DNA of 13,883 nt, taken from NCBI GenBank assembly GCA_003554565.1, contig PWGR01000224.1:1-13883 (forward strand), read 5' to 3'. The translations under genes and the position numbers were made by a program. This document shows positions 12,398 to 13,883 of the stretch, one piece after another (within the stretch, counting starts at the first letter, position 1; every line of letters starts with the position of its first letter). Below the pieces are notes generated by a model that did no database searches, was not told the DNA's origin, and saw only the letters and a list, made by a program, of their open reading frames with translations. Source of the stretch: Clostridia bacterium. Lineage in GTDB: Bacteria > Bacillota > Sulfobacillia > SLMV01.

Positions 12398-13633
12398 GTG
12401 ATGAGAGGTTTCGTGCGAGTCCGGTCTGAGGCCGGAAAGGCCGACAAACCCTGGACCTTTCCGCTCCGCCTTGTCTGTGGTCTGGCTCTTGTGGTTTTGC
12501 TCCTGCTGTTCAGGGGAGTACTCATTCGCCCGTTTCTGACCGTGGCGTCACCGGAGTCGGCTACCATTTCGATCGAGGTGGAGGCGGAGGGATTCAGCAT
12601 ATATGACGAGATGATAATGCTGTCTCCCCTGACCGGAGATCTCACCCTGCTCGTCTCAGAAGGCGAGGTTGTCGCCAGGGGAACGCCAGTAATCCGCGTG
12701 GAGCATCCCCGGCGGCAGACCTACGAGGACAGGCTGCGCGAGGTACGCGAGGCAGCCCTGGCCTGGCGAGAGATACACCAGCCAGAGCTCCTGTCCCTCG
12801 GCGCCCAGCTGCACGCAAATGCGGACGCAGCGTCGCACGCGGCTCTGCAGGCAAAAAAAGGAAACGACCCCGCGGCGGTCACGCACGCTCTGGATGAGTT
12901 CGGTGCAGTGCGGGATTCCCTGGACGTCCTCTGGGCGGAATGGTTGCTGTGGTGTGAGCAGATAGATCAACTGCAAAGGCTGCGTGATGGGGCTTCGGAC
13001 GAGATACCCGCTCCCAGACCGGGGGTGGTCAGGACCGAGTTTGACGGCCTGGAAAATGTGCTGTCATGGGATGTTGCACTGACCGGGCAGCTGCTGGATG
13101 TGTTGTCTGATGCAGAGCCAGCGGGGGGCTTGCAGAAACACCCGGTCCGAGCGGAGGATGAGGTTCGGGCGGGTTCACCGCTTTTGCGAATACAGGATCA
13201 CCTCCGGCTGGATGCGCTACTGCTTTTACCGGAAGATGCTCCCGATGTTCCCGTGGCCGGTTCCCGCGTTACCCTCCGCATTGAGGATGAGGGGCGGGCA
13301 GTGCTCGGCCGGGTGGCAGATGCCCTCGTGCAGGCGGGAGACAGGGACCTCGTCAGGGTGTCACTTGCGGAGGAGATACCCTACTTTTATGAACACAGGC
13401 AGTGGCGGGCTGTCGTACAGTTATCGGAGCGCCGGGGGCATCGCGTTTTGGGGTCATCGCTTGTCCGGCGGAGGGACTCCGACGGCGTCTTTGTCTTCGG
13501 CGAAGACGGTGTCCAGTGGACTGAGGTGGAGATCCTCCGGTTGGAGTCACAGGATGTGATCGTGAGCGGCCTGCCGGAGGATATGAAGGTGGTTCAGAAC
13601 CCGCGCCTGCTGCAGGTGGCGCGTCTACCCTAG
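12398..13633 (+). CDS. HlyD-like single-pass membrane protein (membrane-fusion/adaptor type)
   Basis: A 411-residue protein with a short basic N-terminus and one membrane segment (about 23-43). The extracytoplasmic part has the layout of HlyD/membrane-fusion proteins: a first half-barrel/lipoyl-like motif (about 64-106, MLSPLTGDLTLLVSEGEVVA then RGTPVIRVE), a helical, probably coiled-coil stretch (about 110-200), and a second half with IPAPRPGVVRTEFDG and EDEVRAGSPLLRI (about 204-270). A beta-rich C-terminal domain follows. Such proteins normally bridge transporters, but no partner exporter is encoded here. I recall HlyD-like genes at this position in other Clostridia; its real job is unknown. 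GTG at 12398 has AGAGGG 7 nt upstream; the ATG next to it is equally possible. The start of ylmE follows 17 nt after its stop. Confidence 0.75.
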   Translation: MMRGFVRVRSEAGKADKPWTFPLRLVCGLALVVLLLLFRGVLIRPFLTVASPESATISIEVEAEGFSIYDEMIMLSPLTGDLTLLVSEGEVVARGTPVIRVEHPRRQTYEDRLREVREAALAWREIHQPELLSLGAQLHANADAASHAALQAKKGNDPAAVTHALDEFGAVRDSLDVLWAEWLLWCEQIDQLQRLRDGASDEIPAPRPGVVRTEFDGLENVLSWDVALTGQLLDVLSDAEPAGGLQKHPVRAEDEVRAGSPLLRIQDHLRLDALLLLPEDAPDVPVAGSRVTLRIEDEGRAVLGRVADALVQAGDRDLVRVSLAEEIPYFYEHRQWRAVVQLSERRGHRVLGSSLVRRRDSDGVFVFGEDGVQWTEVEILRLESQDVIVSGLPEDMKVVQNPRLLQVARLP

Positions 13634-13650
13634 GTGGGAGGTACTTACAG

Positions 13651-13883
13651 GTGCCGGAAGAGAAACGTTCCGAGTCGGAGATGATTGGGGGGCGGTTCCG
13701 GGCGGTCATCCGGAAAATGGAGGATGCATGTGACCGGTCCGGAAGGGACCCCCGGGATGTAAGGATCGTGACGGTGAGCAAGGGTCAACCGGTGATGAAG
13801 ATAGCTCACGCCCTGGAGGCGGGAATTTCCGTCTTCGGTGAAAGCAGGCCGCGGGAGTTTGCTGACAAGCGGAGTCTCATGCA
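13651..13883 (+). CDS. ylmE: YggS/YlmE family PLP-binding protein, N-terminal part (cut by window edge)
   Basis: First 77 codons of a YggS-type pyridoxal-phosphate homeostasis protein, a fold-type III barrel without a known enzymatic reaction. Visible features are an N-terminal helix (about 10-28), the strand VRIVTVSKGQP with the PLP-binding lysine in VSK, and GISVFGESRPREF matching the family's FGENYVQE block, here with Ser in place of the usual Asn. The GTG at 13651 has GGGAGGT 8 nt upstream. It has the standard position of ylmE after ylmD, apart from the intervening HlyD-like gene. Identity is clear despite truncation. Confidence 0.87.
   Translation, partial: MPEEKRSESEMIGGRFRAVIRKMEDACDRSGRDPRDVRIVTVSKGQPVMKIAHALEAGISVFGESRPREFADKRSLM

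Overview
The window looks like part of the chromosome of an endospore-forming Firmicute, most likely a GC-rich anaerobic member of the class Clostridia. The evidence is a set of genes found only in spore formers (spoIIP, spoIIGA, sigE, sigG, spoIIR), strong AGGAGG-type ribosome binding sites, frequent GTG starts, and the conserved spoIIGA-sigE-sigG-ylmC-ylmD-ylmE order known from Bacillus. No species is claimed.

Layout. Positions 1-356 (minus) hold the first 118 codons of a dihydroxy-acid dehydratase (ilvD) that runs off the left edge. Positions 357-1172 contain no intact gene. They hold a truncated metallophosphoesterase (770-979, minus) and a 133-nt segment that can fold as a four-way junction (1019-1151). 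Positions 1173-3058 (minus) carry a two-gene unit: a DUF1614-type membrane protein followed by spoIIP. A divergent intergenic region (3059-3351) follows, then spoIIGA and sigE (plus, 16 nt apart). After sigE there is a perfect 11-bp GC hairpin, directly followed by a stretch resembling the 5' end of a group II intron. Positions 5660-9219 carry a peptide-type ABC importer (lipoprotein binding protein and two permeases, no ATPase genes) inserted between sigE and sigG. Positions 9691-13883 hold sigG, spoIIR, ylmC, ylmD/pgeF, a HlyD-like membrane protein and the start of ylmE/yggS, all plus strand and closely spaced.

How the genes work together. SpoIIGA is the membrane aspartic protease that cleaves the pro-sequence of sigma-E in the mother cell. 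SpoIIR is the forespore-made secreted signal that activates it. SigG is the later forespore sigma factor. SpoIIP is part of the peptidoglycan machine that drives engulfment. So the window holds the protease, its substrate, its activating signal and an engulfment hydrolase within about 10 kb. The ylm genes are the usual conserved neighbours leading to division genes.

The most unusual parts are non-coding or insertional: the group II intron-like relic behind the sigE hairpin, the four-way-junction element next to spoIIP, the transporter splitting sigE from sigG, and two decayed reading frames. I see no defence system, CRISPR array, tRNA, rRNA or intact transposase.
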